38,304 nt of DNA, from positions 1 to 38,304 of the forward strand of contig JAGBCQ010000026.1 in the NCBI GenBank assembly GCA_017937925.1, in the 5' to 3' direction. This document shows positions 1-10,003 of this stretch, piece after piece; position 1 is the first letter of the stretch; every line of letters begins with the position of its first letter. The position numbers and the translations under genes are program-made. The DNA is from Paraprevotella sp. (GTDB lineage: Bacteria > Bacteroidota > Bacteroidia > Bacteroidales > Bacteroidaceae). Below the pieces are notes generated by a model, which searched no databases, was not told the DNA's origin, and saw only the letters and a list, made by a program, of their open reading frames with translations.

Positions 1-27
1 GGTGGTAAAACTTAAGCTTTGAGAGAT

Positions 28-3000
28 ATGAATAATAGAATCATTATGTTGTTAGTAGGGGTATTGTTATATAAACTCTCAATAGCCCAAATTACAGGAG
101 AAGTCCGAGTAAATCCTAATGAAATTACAGCTTCTCAAAAAGATGGCTATGACGTAATACAATGGTCAAAAGGAAGAAAGTACAAAACTTTAGTAGGCTC
201 GCCGGATATCCCCGTGCTATATCAAACATATGTTCTACCATTTGGAGTGGATGTGACAAATATTGATATAGAAGTAAACGATATGATAGACCTTGAAGGA
301 CAATTCTTGCCGTATCCTCAACAACAGGATGTTCCAACGGATAACAGTCTTTTAGCAACTTTCAATGAACCGGATTCTGTATATTATTCTATAGGACAAT
401 TTCCTACCAATGCAGTAGAAATAGTGTCATCATTCAATGAAATGGGTTATAATTTAGTAACTCTATGCATCAGTCCGATTATTTGGAACTCGGGAACTCA
501 TAAAATCTCTTTAAGGGATATTGCATTTACAATCAATTATGATGCAGTAAAAGGTAATGTCAAAAAGACTATGAAAGGAAGTCTGAGACGAATCAATCTG
601 AATAGGAAAGTTATAAAGTCAATGGTGGAAAATCCTGAAGATGTTGATAACTTTTATACAGCACCTCTTCAGGAATCGAATATGAGGACTGCGATTAATG
701 ACCCAATACCGGTTGATGTTATCAGTGAGCAAATCCCCGACTATATTATTATAACCAATGAAGAGTTAAAACCTGAGTTTCAACGCTTGGCTGATTGGAA
801 AACACAAAAAGGTGTTCCAACTCTAATTAAGAAAATAGAAGATATAAAGAGTGGATTTCAAGGGGCAGATTTGTCTGAGAAAGTTCATGCATATTTAAGA
901 GAGTGTTATTTAAAATGGGGAGAAGGCTTGTTTGTCCTTTTGGGCGGAGATATTAATGTTGTTCCAACAAGGTTTTATTTACACGATAATAAAGAGTTTC
1001 CTTCAGATGCGTATTTTGCTGATTTAGAGTGCGATTGGAATTCTAACAGAAATCATCTGTTCAAAGAAAAAATTGATAACATTAAAAATGAAAGATTGTG
1101 TTATGTAGGACGAGCACCTGTAGAAGATTCTGTGGAGGCTTCTATTTTTGTAAATAAGGTGCTTGCTTATGAACAGATGAATAATAATGATATTAACAAG
1201 CAGTATTTATTAAATCATTTAATTGCATCTGCTTTTATAGGAAAGAAAAAATCAGGTTTTTTATATAATGGTGGACAAAATAGCTTATTTAATTATTTTA
1301 AATCAATACCAAGTATTACTAATCAGTGGTTTTTGTTTGACCATTATAATTGTGCTTGTAGTAACCATAATCCACAAACAATAGTTACCAATGGAGAGGA
1401 ATTAAATAGAGAGCATTTTTTGTCCGCTTTACAAAATGGTGGGAACTCAGGATTGGGGTATTTTCATATTGTTTATCACATGGATCATAGCAATCCGCGC
1501 TGTATGGGTGCATCTGTTAAAGACAAATGTGAAAATATTTACGTGTCAGACATTGATGGGCTAACTAATGGAGATTATCAACAGATTGTTATATCAGGCG
1601 GTTGCAAGCCAGCAATGTTTAACTATGATTGCATTGCCGAGAGTTTTATAAACAATCCTAATGGCGGTGCTGTTGCTTTTATTGGAAATGCAAATAATGG
1701 ATATTCATCAGAATGTAGTTTATATTTAAATGTTTTAAAATCATTGTATAATGAAAATATATCATCATTAGGTTTTTTAAAAAATCAAATGATAAAGAAT
1801 CGTGATTCTATCAATTATAGATTGCATCTACTAGGTGACCCCGAAATGCCTGTTTGGTCAAATGTCCCACAGAATTTAGATGTCGTTGTCACACCAGATA
1901 CAATACAAGCATGTAGCGCAGAAATTTCCATTCAAGTGTGCAATTTGCCAGAAAGTGAAGAAGCTGTTATATGTCTTTATAAGGATCCGGAAGTATATAC
2001 GATTTTGACCGTAAACGATACCCTCCCGCATATACTTTCAGTAAGTCCTAAAATAGCAGGCGATTTAAAGGTGACTATCACAGCACGTAACTTTATTCCC
2101 TTTGTTAAAACCATCAACGTAAGAAGGAGTCAAGAAAGTGTATTATCGATTGAGTCCGCAAGGTTATACAGAGGTTTTGTAGTGTCGGGAGGTGCAGCAA
2201 ACATAGCAACAGTTCTACATAATAGTGGAACACGTACTGCAAGCAATGTTCGTGGAATATTAAGTTCATCATCACCGTACATCATCATGATGAATGATAC
2301 TGTTACTTTTGGAACCATTCCGGCTGGTACGAGTAAAGGGTCTTCTGATGTCTTTACATTCAGAATTTCTCCTGACGCTCCCGAAAGTAGTTCAAGAGAC
2401 TGGAATGCGATTTGTTTTTACCTCACTATGTTAAAAGATGGGACTGATGTAGAGGATATTGATACAATAAAGGTGGATACCAAAATGACAAGAACGAGAA
2501 TAGTCAGTAATACCATATATAGTACGACGGACGGGGATATGATACCGGAACCAAATGAGAGGGTCAGCGTACGTATAATGAAAGAGTCTCTTGCGACAAA
2601 TCCAGATACCATGTATCTATCAGTTACTTCTTTAGTCCCCTATGCAACTGTAAAATCAGAGCGTATTGCCATGTGGTCTTTTAATATTGACAATAGTTAT
2701 GTCGTTGGAGACCCATTAACCTTTAAGGTGGTTTTATATGCTAATAATAATCCTCAGGACAGTACCATTGTAAATGTAGCTGAGACCATGTCATCATTAT
2801 CAAGTGCGAACATACATACACAATGTAATAATGAAAATATTGTTCTTTATTGGGATAAATCAACAGCCGTAAATAATGCAACAATGTATAATGTCTATAG
2901 ATGCAATACAGAAAATGGTAGATATGCTTTACAGAATCAAATACCATTAACGTCTCGTTATTACTGCGATGAAACAGTAGCACCCCTTACGACATATTAC

Positions 3001-4779
3001 TATAAAATATCCGCATTGACCAGTTCGTATTTAGAGGGCGGAATGTCTCCTTCTGTTAAAGCAAGTACTACCCTTCCACAAATGGATATGTTCCCTGTGA
3101 GTGTTGAAACAGAGAATTATTGGTACACTAATGAAAGCAATGTAGGAGATTTTGATTATGACGGAAAGAAAGAAATCATGATGACGGGTAAGAGTGACGC
3201 CAAAGGAAGCGTGATACTTGTTCGCTATGATGGAACAGCACCCTATGACATAGATGAGAATGTTACATTTTTTAATGAATATTCAGAACTGCCCGTTAAA
3301 GCCGATGCTACACCCGTATTGGCAGATTTACTTGGAAATTGCGAACCTTGTTTGTTGGTACCGACAAGAAAATCCAATACGACGAACTATTTGTGCTGTA
3401 TATCCTCTTTAGATAAAAACGGAGACAATTTGCCGGATACTCTTTGGAATGTACCAACGAATGGCCCTGTATATAGGAGTGTGGTAGTATCAGATATTGA
3501 TTTTCGAGACGGAAAGGGAGAAAAAGAGATTATCGTAAAATCCGAAGCAGCGAATACGGATATTTTGGTGTATGACGCCTATGGACAAATAAAAAGAAAT
3601 ATAGGAACAGGGTGTTTCCCAAATAGCTTTTATGGAGCAATATCAGTAGCAGATTTGGATAATGATGGTGATAAGGAGATTATATGTGGGTCAGGAAATA
3701 AAATCTACGTATGGCGACATGACGGAACTGCTTATATGCGTACTCCATTTTACACTTGCCCAAACAGTAGGAATTTAAGTTCCTCAATAGTAGTTTGCGA
3801 TTTTGATAATGATGGAGAGAAGGAAATAATTGTTTCTTCAAGAAATAATGGTGAGGAATCAATGAGTTATGTTTATGTTATAAAACAAAATTCATCATGT
3901 TTGAATTGTTTTAATGGAGATAGTATTAATTCCGTTTCTATTCCTTATACAACTGAAAGAACTTCTGGAATAGATCATTCCGTCAGTGTTGGTGATATCA
4001 ATAAAGACGGAGTATTAGAACTTGTTGCTTTAGGACATAACTGTGTGCGTATATGGAATAATAATGGAGATATCCTTTTGGATAAAACTGTCAATGGACT
4101 TTTTCCAAACGTTTCGTATAGCAATAATTTAACTTCGCCCATCTTGGCAGATGTGAGCGGAAACGATACGGTTGACATTGTATTTCATATAAACAATAAG
4201 GTATATGCAATAGATTACCACGGAAACGAACTTGGTGGCTTCCCTTTGTCTGCAGTCGACAAAATAGAAAATGGTGTCTGTGTATCCGATATCGACAATG
4301 ACGGAAAGAATGAAATCATTGCAGGCGATATGGGCGGCTATATTCACGCATGGAAGACGAATGGTGTTTCAACTGCTATAGAATGGGGACGTTCACGGTT
4401 TGATACAGGTTTTACGGGAGAGTATGTGAGTGGCTATCAAGACCCTTGGGTGGTTACAGAGAATAGGGATTGGCAAGGCGGCGCTTTCGTAAATGATATT
4501 ATAGTTCGTTCAGGTACGTTGCGTATCTCATCTGGAAAGGACCTACAGATGCCTGACGCATGTCGTATATACGTGATGGACGGTGGTACGTTGGAAGTTG
4601 ATGGCGGAGTGATAACCAATGCCAATGTGTTAATAAAAGATGGTGGAAAGTTGAAACTTACGAATGGAGGAACCATTCGTGTGAGCCAATACGGTGAGAT
4701 AGAAACCGAATTAGGTGCTGAAGTGGAGATTTTGAGTGGAGAGATGCTATTTAATGATATAGTCGCTGGTTTAGAATAA
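28..4779 (+). CDS. Secreted C25 (gingipain-family) cysteine peptidase with FG-GAP-like repeats
   Basis: A 1583-residue secreted protein. Residues 1-20 form a signal peptide ending SIA before Gln21. Residues about 236-607 match peptidase family C25: it opens DYIIITNEEL, has the GLFVLLGGDINVVPTR segment and ends LHLLGDPEMPVW. The likely catalytic pair is His487 (or His484) in VYHMDHS and Cys526 in ISGGCKPAMF; gingipains space this pair about 33 residues apart. A fibronectin-III-like domain lies near 920-1005 and at least six FG-GAP/VCBS-like repeats (DxDxDGxxEI pattern) near 1020-1455. The last ~90 residues are a Gly-rich beta-solenoid-like tail with no recognisable T9SS sorting domain. ATG at 28 is preferred over the in-frame TTG at 19 because it begins directly before the signal peptide. 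The peptidase part is visibly richer in A+T than the housekeeping genes downstream. Substrate is unknown; cell-surface or extracellular action is inferred. Confidence 0.85.
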   Translation: MNNRIIMLLVGVLLYKLSIAQITGEVRVNPNEITASQKDGYDVIQWSKGRKYKTLVGSPDIPVLYQTYVLPFGVDVTNIDIEVNDMIDLEGQFLPYPQQQDVPTDNSLLATFNEPDSVYYSIGQFPTNAVEIVSSFNEMGYNLVTLCISPIIWNSGTHKISLRDIAFTINYDAVKGNVKKTMKGSLRRINLNRKVIKSMVENPEDVDNFYTAPLQESNMRTAINDPIPVDVISEQIPDYIIITNEELKPEFQRLADWKTQKGVPTLIKKIEDIKSGFQGADLSEKVHAYLRECYLKWGEGLFVLLGGDINVVPTRFYLHDNKEFPSDAYFADLECDWNSNRNHLFKEKIDNIKNERLCYVGRAPVEDSVEASIFVNKVLAYEQMNNNDINKQYLLNHLIASAFIGKKKSGFLYNGGQNSLFNYFKSIPSITNQWFLFDHYNCACSNHNPQTIVTNGEELNREHFLSALQNGGNSGLGYFHIVYHMDHSNPRCMGASVKDKCENIYVSDIDGLTNGDYQQIVISGGCKPAMFNYDCIAESFINNPNGGAVAFIGNANNGYSSECSLYLNVLKSLYNENISSLGFLKNQMIKNRDSINYRLHLLGDPEMPVWSNVPQNLDVVVTPDTIQACSAEISIQVCNLPESEEAVICLYKDPEVYTILTVNDTLPHILSVSPKIAGDLKVTITARNFIPFVKTINVRRSQESVLSIESARLYRGFVVSGGAANIATVLHNSGTRTASNVRGILSSSSPYIIMMNDTVTFGTIPAGTSKGSSDVFTFRISPDAPESSSRDWNAICFYLTMLKDGTDVEDIDTIKVDTKMTRTRIVSNTIYSTTDGDMIPEPNERVSVRIMKESLATNPDTMYLSVTSLVPYATVKSERIAMWSFNIDNSYVVGDPLTFKVVLYANNNPQDSTIVNVAETMSSLSSANIHTQCNNENIVLYWDKSTAVNNATMYNVYRCNTENGRYALQNQIPLTSRYYCDETVAPLTTYYYKISALTSSYLEGGMSPSVKASTTLPQMDMFPVSVETENYWYTNESNVGDFDYDGKKEIMMTGKSDAKGSVILVRYDGTAPYDIDENVTFFNEYSELPVKADATPVLADLLGNCEPCLLVPTRKSNTTNYLCCISSLDKNGDNLPDTLWNVPTNGPVYRSVVVSDIDFRDGKGEKEIIVKSEAANTDILVYDAYGQIKRNIGTGCFPNSFYGAISVADLDNDGDKEIICGSGNKIYVWRHDGTAYMRTPFYTCPNSRNLSSSIVVCDFDNDGEKEIIVSSRNNGEESMSYVYVIKQNSSCLNCFNGDSINSVSIPYTTERTSGIDHSVSVGDINKDGVLELVALGHNCVRIWNNNGDILLDKTVNGLFPNVSYSNNLTSPILADVSGNDTVDIVFHINNKVYAIDYHGNELGGFPLSAVDKIENGVCVSDIDNDGKNEIIAGDMGGYIHAWKTNGVSTAIEWGRSRFDTGFTGEYVSGYQDPWVVTENRDWQGGAFVNDIIVRSGTLRISSGKDLQMPDACRIYVMDGGTLEVDGGVITNANVLIKDGGKLKLTNGGTIRVSQYGEIETELGAEVEILSGEMLFNDIVAGLE

Positions 4780-4795
4780 AAATACATACGGTTTG

Positions 4796-4827
4796 TTTGG
4801 TTGGTAAGCCGAATTTGCCTACCTTTG
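4796..4827 (+). promoter_or_regulatory. Bacteroidetes-type promoter for the rimP operon
   Basis: A -33 element TTTG at 4796-4799 and a -7 element TACCTTTG at 4820-4827 are separated by 20 bases, which fits the Bacteroidetes primary sigma consensus TTTG-N19/20-TAnnTTTG. Transcription would begin near 4834, giving a leader of about 57 nt that contains the hairpin at 4842-4867. Confidence 0.7.
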
Positions 4828-4841
4828 TGCCGTATGATGAA

Positions 4842-4867
4842 GTGAGGGGCTTGACAAGGCTCCTCAC
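4842..4867 (+). promoter_or_regulatory. Leader hairpin upstream of rimP
   Basis: GTGAGGGGC pairs with GCTCCTCAC around an 8-base loop (9 bp with one G-U pair). It lies after the predicted transcription start and ends 23 nt before the rimP ATG. The bases that follow (TTTGTATTTAATAAG) are only moderately T-rich, so a leader structure or attenuator fits better than a full terminator. Confidence 0.5.
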
Positions 4868-4890
4868 TTTGTATTTAATAAGTTAATCAC

Positions 4891-5355
4891 ATGATAGAAA
4901 AAAGTGTAGTAGAAAAGCTCGTTGAAGAGTGGTTGGAAGGAAAGGATTATTTCCTTGTCGATGTGTCTGTGACTCCGGATGACCGTATCGTTGTAGAGAT
5001 TGACCATGCGGAAGGTGTATGGATTGAAGATTGTGTGGAACTGAGCCGTTTCATAGAGTCTCATCTGAGTCGTGAAGAAGAGGATTATGAACTGGAAGTC
5101 GGTAGCGCGGGTATAGGTCAACCTTTCAAAGTGTTGCGCCAGTATCAGAATCATGTCGGTAAGGAAGTGGAGGTACTTACAGTTGATGGTAAGAAGTTGC
5201 GTGGTGTCCTTTCGGCAGTCAATGAAGAGCAGTTTGAAATCACAGTCAGTGTGAAGAAGAAATTAGAGGGTGAGAAACGTCCTCGCATGGTGGAGGAAAC
5301 AATGGCGTTCCGTTACACCGAAGTGAAATATACGAAGTATTTAATAAAGTTCTAA
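4891..5355 (+). CDS. rimP: Ribosome maturation factor RimP
   Basis: A 154-residue cytoplasmic protein of the RimP family (UPF0090), needed for late maturation of the 30S ribosomal subunit. The sequence shows the usual two-domain plan: an alpha/beta N-terminal half with DYFLVDVSVTPDDRIVVEID and VELSRFIESHL...DYELEVGSAGIGQPFKV, then a small Sm-like beta-barrel with VGKEVEVLTVDGKKLRGVL. Length is normal for the family. It begins at the first ATG after a leader hairpin and is followed 8 bp later by nusA, the near-universal bacterial arrangement rimP-nusA-infB. Identification rests on both sequence and context. Confidence 0.95.
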   Translation: MIEKSVVEKLVEEWLEGKDYFLVDVSVTPDDRIVVEIDHAEGVWIEDCVELSRFIESHLSREEEDYELEVGSAGIGQPFKVLRQYQNHVGKEVEVLTVDGKKLRGVLSAVNEEQFEITVSVKKKLEGEKRPRMVEETMAFRYTEVKYTKYLIKF

Positions 5356-5363
5356 ATAAAGTT

Positions 5364-6626
5364 ATGGCAAAGAAAGCAGAAACCATCAATTTGATTGATA
5401 CGTTCGCGGAGTTCAAGGAAACGAAAAACATTGACCGCGCTACGTTGGTAAGTGTATTGGAAGAGAGTTTTCGCAGTGTGATTGCGAAAATGTTCGGTTC
5501 GGACGATAATTACGATGTGATTGTAAATCCCGATAAGGGTGACTTTGAGATTTATCGTAACCGTACCGTTGTTCCTGACGGAGAGGTGAAGAATGAGAAT
5601 AGAGAAATTTCATTGACAGACGCTCGTGAGATAGACAGCGACTACGAGGTAGATGAAGAAGTGAGCGAGAATGTTGACTTTGCCAGCTTCGGTCGTCGTG
5701 CCATCTTGACGTTACGCCAAACTTTGGCAAGTAAGATTCTGGAGTTGGAACACGACAGCTTATATAATAAGTATAAGGATAGAGTCGGTGAGATTGTCAG
5801 CGCAGAAGTTTATCAAGTATGGAAGAAAGAAATGCTTTTGGTGGACGACGAAGGTAACGAGTTGATTTTGCCCAAGACAGAACAGATTCCGTCGGACTTC
5901 TATCGCAAAGGCGAGGCAGCCCGTGCGGTGGTAGCTCGTGTGGATAACACTAACAACAACCCGAAGATTATATTGAGCCGTACGTCACCTGTTTATTTGC
6001 AACGCTTGTTGGAGGCTGAGGTACCTGAAATCCATGACGGTTTAATCACTATCCGAAAGATTGCCCGTATTCCGGGAGAGCGTGCGAAGATTGCCGTTGA
6101 AAGCTATGACGACCGTATCGACCCGGTAGGAGCTTGTGTCGGAGTGAAGGGAAGTCGTGTTCATGGTATCGTACGTGAGTTGCGTGGTGAGAATATCGAC
6201 GTGATACCATTCACTCAAAACATCTCCTTATTTATTACACGTGCGTTAAGTCCTGCCACTGTCAATAGTATTCACATCAACGAAGAGGAGCGCAAAGCGG
6301 AGGTTTATTTGAACCCCGACCAAGTGTCTTTGGCTATCGGAAAGAGCGGTTTGAATATCAAGTTGGCAAGTATGTTGACTGAATATACCATCGATGTTTA
6401 TCGTGAGATTGATAACGAGGAAGGCGAGGATGACGACATCTATTTGGATGAGTTTGTTGGCGACATCGACGCATGGGTAATCGAATCATTGAAGGCTATC
6501 GGAATGGAAACAGCCAAAGATGTGATGAAAGCACCGAGAGAAATGTTGATTTCACGTGGCGACCTTGAGGAAGAAACAGTCGATGAAGTATTGAGAATCT
6601 TAAAAGAAGAGTTCGAGGAAGAATAA
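5364..6626 (+). CDS. nusA: Transcription termination/antitermination factor NusA
   Basis: A 420-residue RNA-polymerase-associated factor that modulates pausing, termination and antitermination. In order: the NusA N-terminal polymerase-binding domain (residues 1 to ~130), an S1 RNA-binding domain (~140-200, [16 protein letters not shown]), two KH domains (~230-345, including [21 protein letters not shown] and [15 protein letters not shown]), and a short acidic C-terminal helix-hairpin-helix region ([23 protein letters not shown]). The two C-terminal acidic repeats of E. coli NusA are absent, as is usual outside Proteobacteria. It lies 8 bp after rimP and 14 bp before infB, so it is surely co-transcribed with them. 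Confidence 0.96.
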   Translation: MAKKAETINLIDTFAEFKETKNIDRATLVSVLEESFRSVIAKMFGSDDNYDVIVNPDKGDFEIYRNRTVVPDGEVKNENREISLTDAREIDSDYEVDEEVSENVDFASFGRRAILTLRQTLASKILELEHDSLYNKYKDRVGEIVSAEVYQVWKKEMLLVDDEGNELILPKTEQIPSDFYRKGEAARAVVARVDNTNNNPKIILSRTSPVYLQRLLEAEVPEIHDGLITIRKIARIPGERAKIAVESYDDRIDPVGACVGVKGSRVHGIVRELRGENIDVIPFTQNISLFITRALSPATVNSIHINEEERKAEVYLNPDQVSLAIGKSGLNIKLASMLTEYTIDVYREIDNEEGEDDDIYLDEFVGDIDAWVIESLKAIGMETAKDVMKAPREMLISRGDLEEETVDEVLRILKEEFEEE

Positions 6627-6640
6627 TAGGAGGGGTTTCT

Positions 6641-9385
6641 ATGAGTATAAGACTGAATAAAGTAACTAAAGAATGTAACGTCGGCATACAGACGGCAGTG
6701 GAATTCTTGCAAAAGAAAGGATTTACTGACGTTGAAGCCAATCCTAACACGAAGATTTCCGACGAACAGTATCAACTACTTGTGGCGGAATTCAAGACGG
6801 ACAAAGGATTGAGAGCCGATGCTGCCGAAATCAGTAAGCAGCGCCAAAATAAAGAGAAGAAAGAAACGATTGCTTTACCCGAAGAAAAACCGGTAGAGGT
6901 GGCATCGCTTACGGAAGCAAAGCAAACCAAGCAACCGAAAGTGGTCGGACACATTGATTTGAATGCGTTGAATCGCAAACCGGCAACTGCTGTCAAGGAG
7001 GAGAAACCTGCTCCTAAGGCAGAAGTTAAAGTGGAAAAAGTCCAAGCGCCTGCCGCTGAACCCGTGAAACCGGCCGTTAAGGTTGAGAAGAAACCGGTGG
7101 TTGTCGGTACAGAGGAGAATGGTGTGTTCCGTTTGAACAACAGTGCTCCTGCCACACCGCAATTGAAGGTGATGGGTCAGATAGATTTAAGCAGTTTGAA
7201 CCAATCCACTCGTCCGAAGAAGAAGTCCAAAGAAGAAAAACGCAAGGAACGCGAGGAGAAAAACCGTCAACAAAACGGAGCGCAAGCATCCGGTGAGGGT
7301 GGCGGAAAGAAAAAGCGCGTTCGTATCGGTAAGGAACGCGTGGATGTCAATGCCGTTGGCAACCAGCAGCAACAGCCAAAGAAAGGCGGTCGTCCCGAAG
7401 GCGGCAATAACAACGTTCAACAAGGTGGCGGTAAACACAATAAGAACAAGAACCGTCAGCAGCCGGTAATTAAGGCAGAGGTATCTGACGAAGATGTAGC
7501 AAAGCAAGTAAAAGAAACGTTGGCACGTCTGACCAGTAAGAACAAGGCAAGCAAGGGAGCAAAGTATCGTAAGGAGAAACGCGAGAATGCCCGTCAGGCT
7601 ATGGAGGAGCAGTTTGAAGAACAAGCAGCAGAAAGCAAGGTGCTGAAACTGACTGAGTTCGTGACTGCCAATGAGTTGGCTGTCATGATGGACGTTCCTG
7701 TGACACAAGTCATCGGTACTTGTATGAGTATCGGTATTATGGTTTCTATCAATCAACGTTTGGATGCAGAGACCATCAACTTGGTGGCTGAGGAGTTCGG
7801 TTATCAAACAGAATATGTAAGTGCTGAAGTGTCAGAGGCAGTAACGGAAGAGGAGGATGACGAGGAAGATTTGGTTCCACGCGCTCCAATCGTTACGGTG
7901 ATGGGACACGTCGATCATGGTAAGACCTCTTTGTTGGACTACGTGCGTAAGACGAACGTAATTGCCGGAGAGGCCGGAGGTATTACTCAGCACATCGGTG
8001 CGTACAACGTGAAGTTGGAGGACGGACGTCATATCACGTTCCTTGATACTCCGGGTCACGAGGCGTTTACAGCCATGCGTGCTCGTGGTGCGCAAGTAAC
8101 GGATATTGCCATCATCATTATCGCAGCCGACGACGACATCATGCCACAAACCAAGGAGGCTATCAATCATGCCGTAGCTGCTAACGTACCTATTGTATTT
8201 GCTATCAATAAGGTGGATAAGCCGACAGCTAATCCAGAAAAGATTAAGGAAGGATTGGCAGCCATGAACTTCTTGGTTGAAGATTGGGGCGGTAAGTACC
8301 AAAGTCAGGATATTTCTGCAAAACAAGGATTGGGTGTAGAGGAATTGTTGGAGAAAGTGTTGCTTGAGGCCGAGATGCTCGACTTGAAAGCCAACCCCAA
8401 TAGAAAAGCAACCGGTTCGGTCATCGAATCATCCTTGGATAAGGGTCGCGGATATGTGGCTACCGTATTGGTTTCCAACGGTACATTGCATGTGGGCGAC
8501 ATCGTGTTAGCCGGTACACATTACGGTCGTGTTAAAGCGATGTTCAATGAGCGTAATCAACGTGTTAAGGAAATCGGTCCTGCTCAAGCCGCAACGATAT
8601 TAGGTTTGAACGGTGCGCCGACAGCAGGTGATACGTTCCACGTTATGGGTACAGAGCAAGAAGCTCGTGAGATTACCAACAAGCGTGAGCAGTTGCAACG
8701 CGAACAAGGCTTGCGTACTCAGAAGATGTTGACGCTCGACGAGGTAGGTCGTCGTATTGCTTTGGGTGGATTCCAAGAATTGAAAGTCATTGTTAAGGGT
8801 GACGTGGACGGTTCTATCGAGGCATTGAGCGACTCGTTGATTAAGTTGTCAACCGAGAAGATTGCGGTCAATGTGATACACAAGGCCGTTGGTCAGATTT
8901 CCGAGAGCGATGTTGCTTTGGCAGCCGCTTCAGAAGCCATTATCATCGGTTTCCAAGTTCGTCCTTCTGCAACAGCCAGAAAGTTGGCAGAGCAACAAGG
9001 TGTGGACATCCGCTTGTATTCTATCATCTACGATACCATCGAGGAAGTGAAGTCCGCAATGGAAGGTATGTTGGCACCGGAAGTGAAGGAAGAAGTGACC
9101 GCAATGATCGAGGTACGTCAGGTATATCGTATCAGCAAGGTGGGTACTGTTGCCGGAGCTTATGTGGTTGACGGAAAAGTACAACGTAGCAACAAGGCAC
9201 GTCTGATTCGTGATGGTATTGTGGTACATACCGGTCAAATCAATGCTTTGAAGCGTTTCAAGGACGATGTGAAGGAAGTCAGCACCAACTTCGAGTGTGG
9301 TATCAGTCTGGTCAACTACAATGACATCCGTGAGGGTGATATGATAGAGACTTACCAAGAAATAGAAGTAAAAGCTAAATTATAA
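6641..9385 (+). CDS. infB: Translation initiation factor IF-2
   Basis: A 914-residue GTPase that delivers initiator fMet-tRNA to the 30S subunit. The N-terminal IF2_N motif ([22 protein letters not shown]) is followed by a long, low-complexity, Lys/Glu/Ala/Gln-rich linker (about 70-330). The GTP-binding domain starts near residue 415, with G1 [12 protein letters not shown], the IF-2 signature [14 protein letters not shown]3 DTPGHEAF, G4 NKVDK and G5 SAKQG, followed by domains II to IV including the fMet-tRNA-binding C-terminus. A clear AGGAGG lies 5-10 bases before the ATG, which is unusual in this phylum and may boost expression. It is the third gene of the rimP operon. Confidence 0.97.
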   Translation: MSIRLNKVTKECNVGIQTAVEFLQKKGFTDVEANPNTKISDEQYQLLVAEFKTDKGLRADAAEISKQRQNKEKKETIALPEEKPVEVASLTEAKQTKQPKVVGHIDLNALNRKPATAVKEEKPAPKAEVKVEKVQAPAAEPVKPAVKVEKKPVVVGTEENGVFRLNNSAPATPQLKVMGQIDLSSLNQSTRPKKKSKEEKRKEREEKNRQQNGAQASGEGGGKKKRVRIGKERVDVNAVGNQQQQPKKGGRPEGGNNNVQQGGGKHNKNKNRQQPVIKAEVSDEDVAKQVKETLARLTSKNKASKGAKYRKEKRENARQAMEEQFEEQAAESKVLKLTEFVTANELAVMMDVPVTQVIGTCMSIGIMVSINQRLDAETINLVAEEFGYQTEYVSAEVSEAVTEEEDDEEDLVPRAPIVTVMGHVDHGKTSLLDYVRKTNVIAGEAGGITQHIGAYNVKLEDGRHITFLDTPGHEAFTAMRARGAQVTDIAIIIIAADDDIMPQTKEAINHAVAANVPIVFAINKVDKPTANPEKIKEGLAAMNFLVEDWGGKYQSQDISAKQGLGVEELLEKVLLEAEMLDLKANPNRKATGSVIESSLDKGRGYVATVLVSNGTLHVGDIVLAGTHYGRVKAMFNERNQRVKEIGPAQAATILGLNGAPTAGDTFHVMGTEQEAREITNKREQLQREQGLRTQKMLTLDEVGRRIALGGFQELKVIVKGDVDGSIEALSDSLIKLSTEKIAVNVIHKAVGQISESDVALAAASEAIIIGFQVRPSATARKLAEQQGVDIRLYSIIYDTIEEVKSAMEGMLAPEVKEEVTAMIEVRQVYRISKVGTVAGAYVVDGKVQRSNKARLIRDGIVVHTGQINALKRFKDDVKEVSTNFECGISLVNYNDIREGDMIETYQEIEVKAKL

Positions 9386-9396
9386 TTGAAAGAACA

Positions 9397-9912
9397 ATGA
9401 ACGCATTGGATGTAGTAATCTTGATAGTTCTTCTTGTCGGTTTTGTCAGAGGACTGATGAGTGGCTTCTTCCGCCAGATAGTTTCCATGGTGGGCTTTTT
9501 GGTGGGACTATTGGTCGCTTGCGTTCTCTATACGACGTTTGGCGATTGGTTAGCACCCTATATAGGTGGCGACAGAACGATGAGTCAATTCGTGGCATTC
9601 GTGCTGATATGGATAGGTGTCCCCTTGGCACTCACTTTGGTGGCTTATTTGCTGACAAAGATGATAGAGTGTGCGCAGTTAGGCGGTTTGAACCGCTTGT
9701 TAGGCGGACTTGTGGCCATGCTCAAGTACATGTTGTTTTTAAGCTGTGTGCTGAATGTCGCTGATAGAATCCGTCTTGTGCCGGACACATTGAAGAACGA
9801 CTCCTATGTATATACTCCCGTGCAGACCATGTCCGAATGGATTTTTGATATCTGTGAGCCGCACGTGGCTAAATTCGTTGAGGAGAATATACAGACAGGA
9901 GGTCAGGAGTGA
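9397..9912 (+). CDS. CvpA family inner-membrane protein
   Basis: A 171-residue integral membrane protein. Four hydrophobic segments are visible (about 3-20, 28-48, 63-86 and 101-122), with the CvpA-type N-terminus ALDVVILIVLLVGFVRGLMSGFFRQI and a central GGLNRLLGGLVAMLKYMLFLSCVLN motif. In E. coli CvpA is required for colicin V production and is linked to bile-salt and envelope-stress tolerance; the biochemical role is not settled. It starts 11 bp after infB and appears to be the last gene of the rimP operon, a placement common in Bacteroidetes. CvpA membership is well supported; the function is not. Confidence 0.85.
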   Translation: MNALDVVILIVLLVGFVRGLMSGFFRQIVSMVGFLVGLLVACVLYTTFGDWLAPYIGGDRTMSQFVAFVLIWIGVPLALTLVAYLLTKMIECAQLGGLNRLLGGLVAMLKYMLFLSCVLNVADRIRLVPDTLKNDSYVYTPVQTMSEWIFDICEPHVAKFVEENIQTGGQE

Positions 9913-9946
9913 CGCAACCTTTGCGATGACAGAATAGTGAAGAGTG

Positions 9947-9979
9947 GGAATGTAGTCATAAAACCTTATGTTACATTCC
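9947..9979 (+). promoter_or_regulatory. Inverted repeat in front of the suf operon
   Basis: The arms GGAATGTA (9947-9954) and TACATTCC (9972-9979) are a perfect 8-bp inverted repeat. An inner pair, CATAA (9957-9961) and TTATG (9966-9970), extends the dyad, leaving a 4-base loop and a small bulge. It ends 24 nt before the sufB ATG. A -7-like AACCTTTG lies upstream at 9916-9923, and a weaker TCTCTTTG follows at 9980-9987. The dyad could be a leader hairpin or an operator for an iron or Fe-S responsive regulator; I do not recognise it as a standard Fur or IscR box. Confidence 0.5.
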
Positions 9980-10003
9980 TCTCTTTGGATATATAAAAAC
10001 AGG

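Noticed and set aside
7187-7807. Antisense frame of 206 codons opposite infB
   Set aside because: It mirrors the low-complexity IF-2 linker; Leu/Phe/Cys-rich composition is the expected antisense of Lys/Glu/Gln-rich codons.
9968-10003. Earlier ATG for SufB
   Set aside because: It falls inside the inverted repeat and adds residues not seen in the SufB family.
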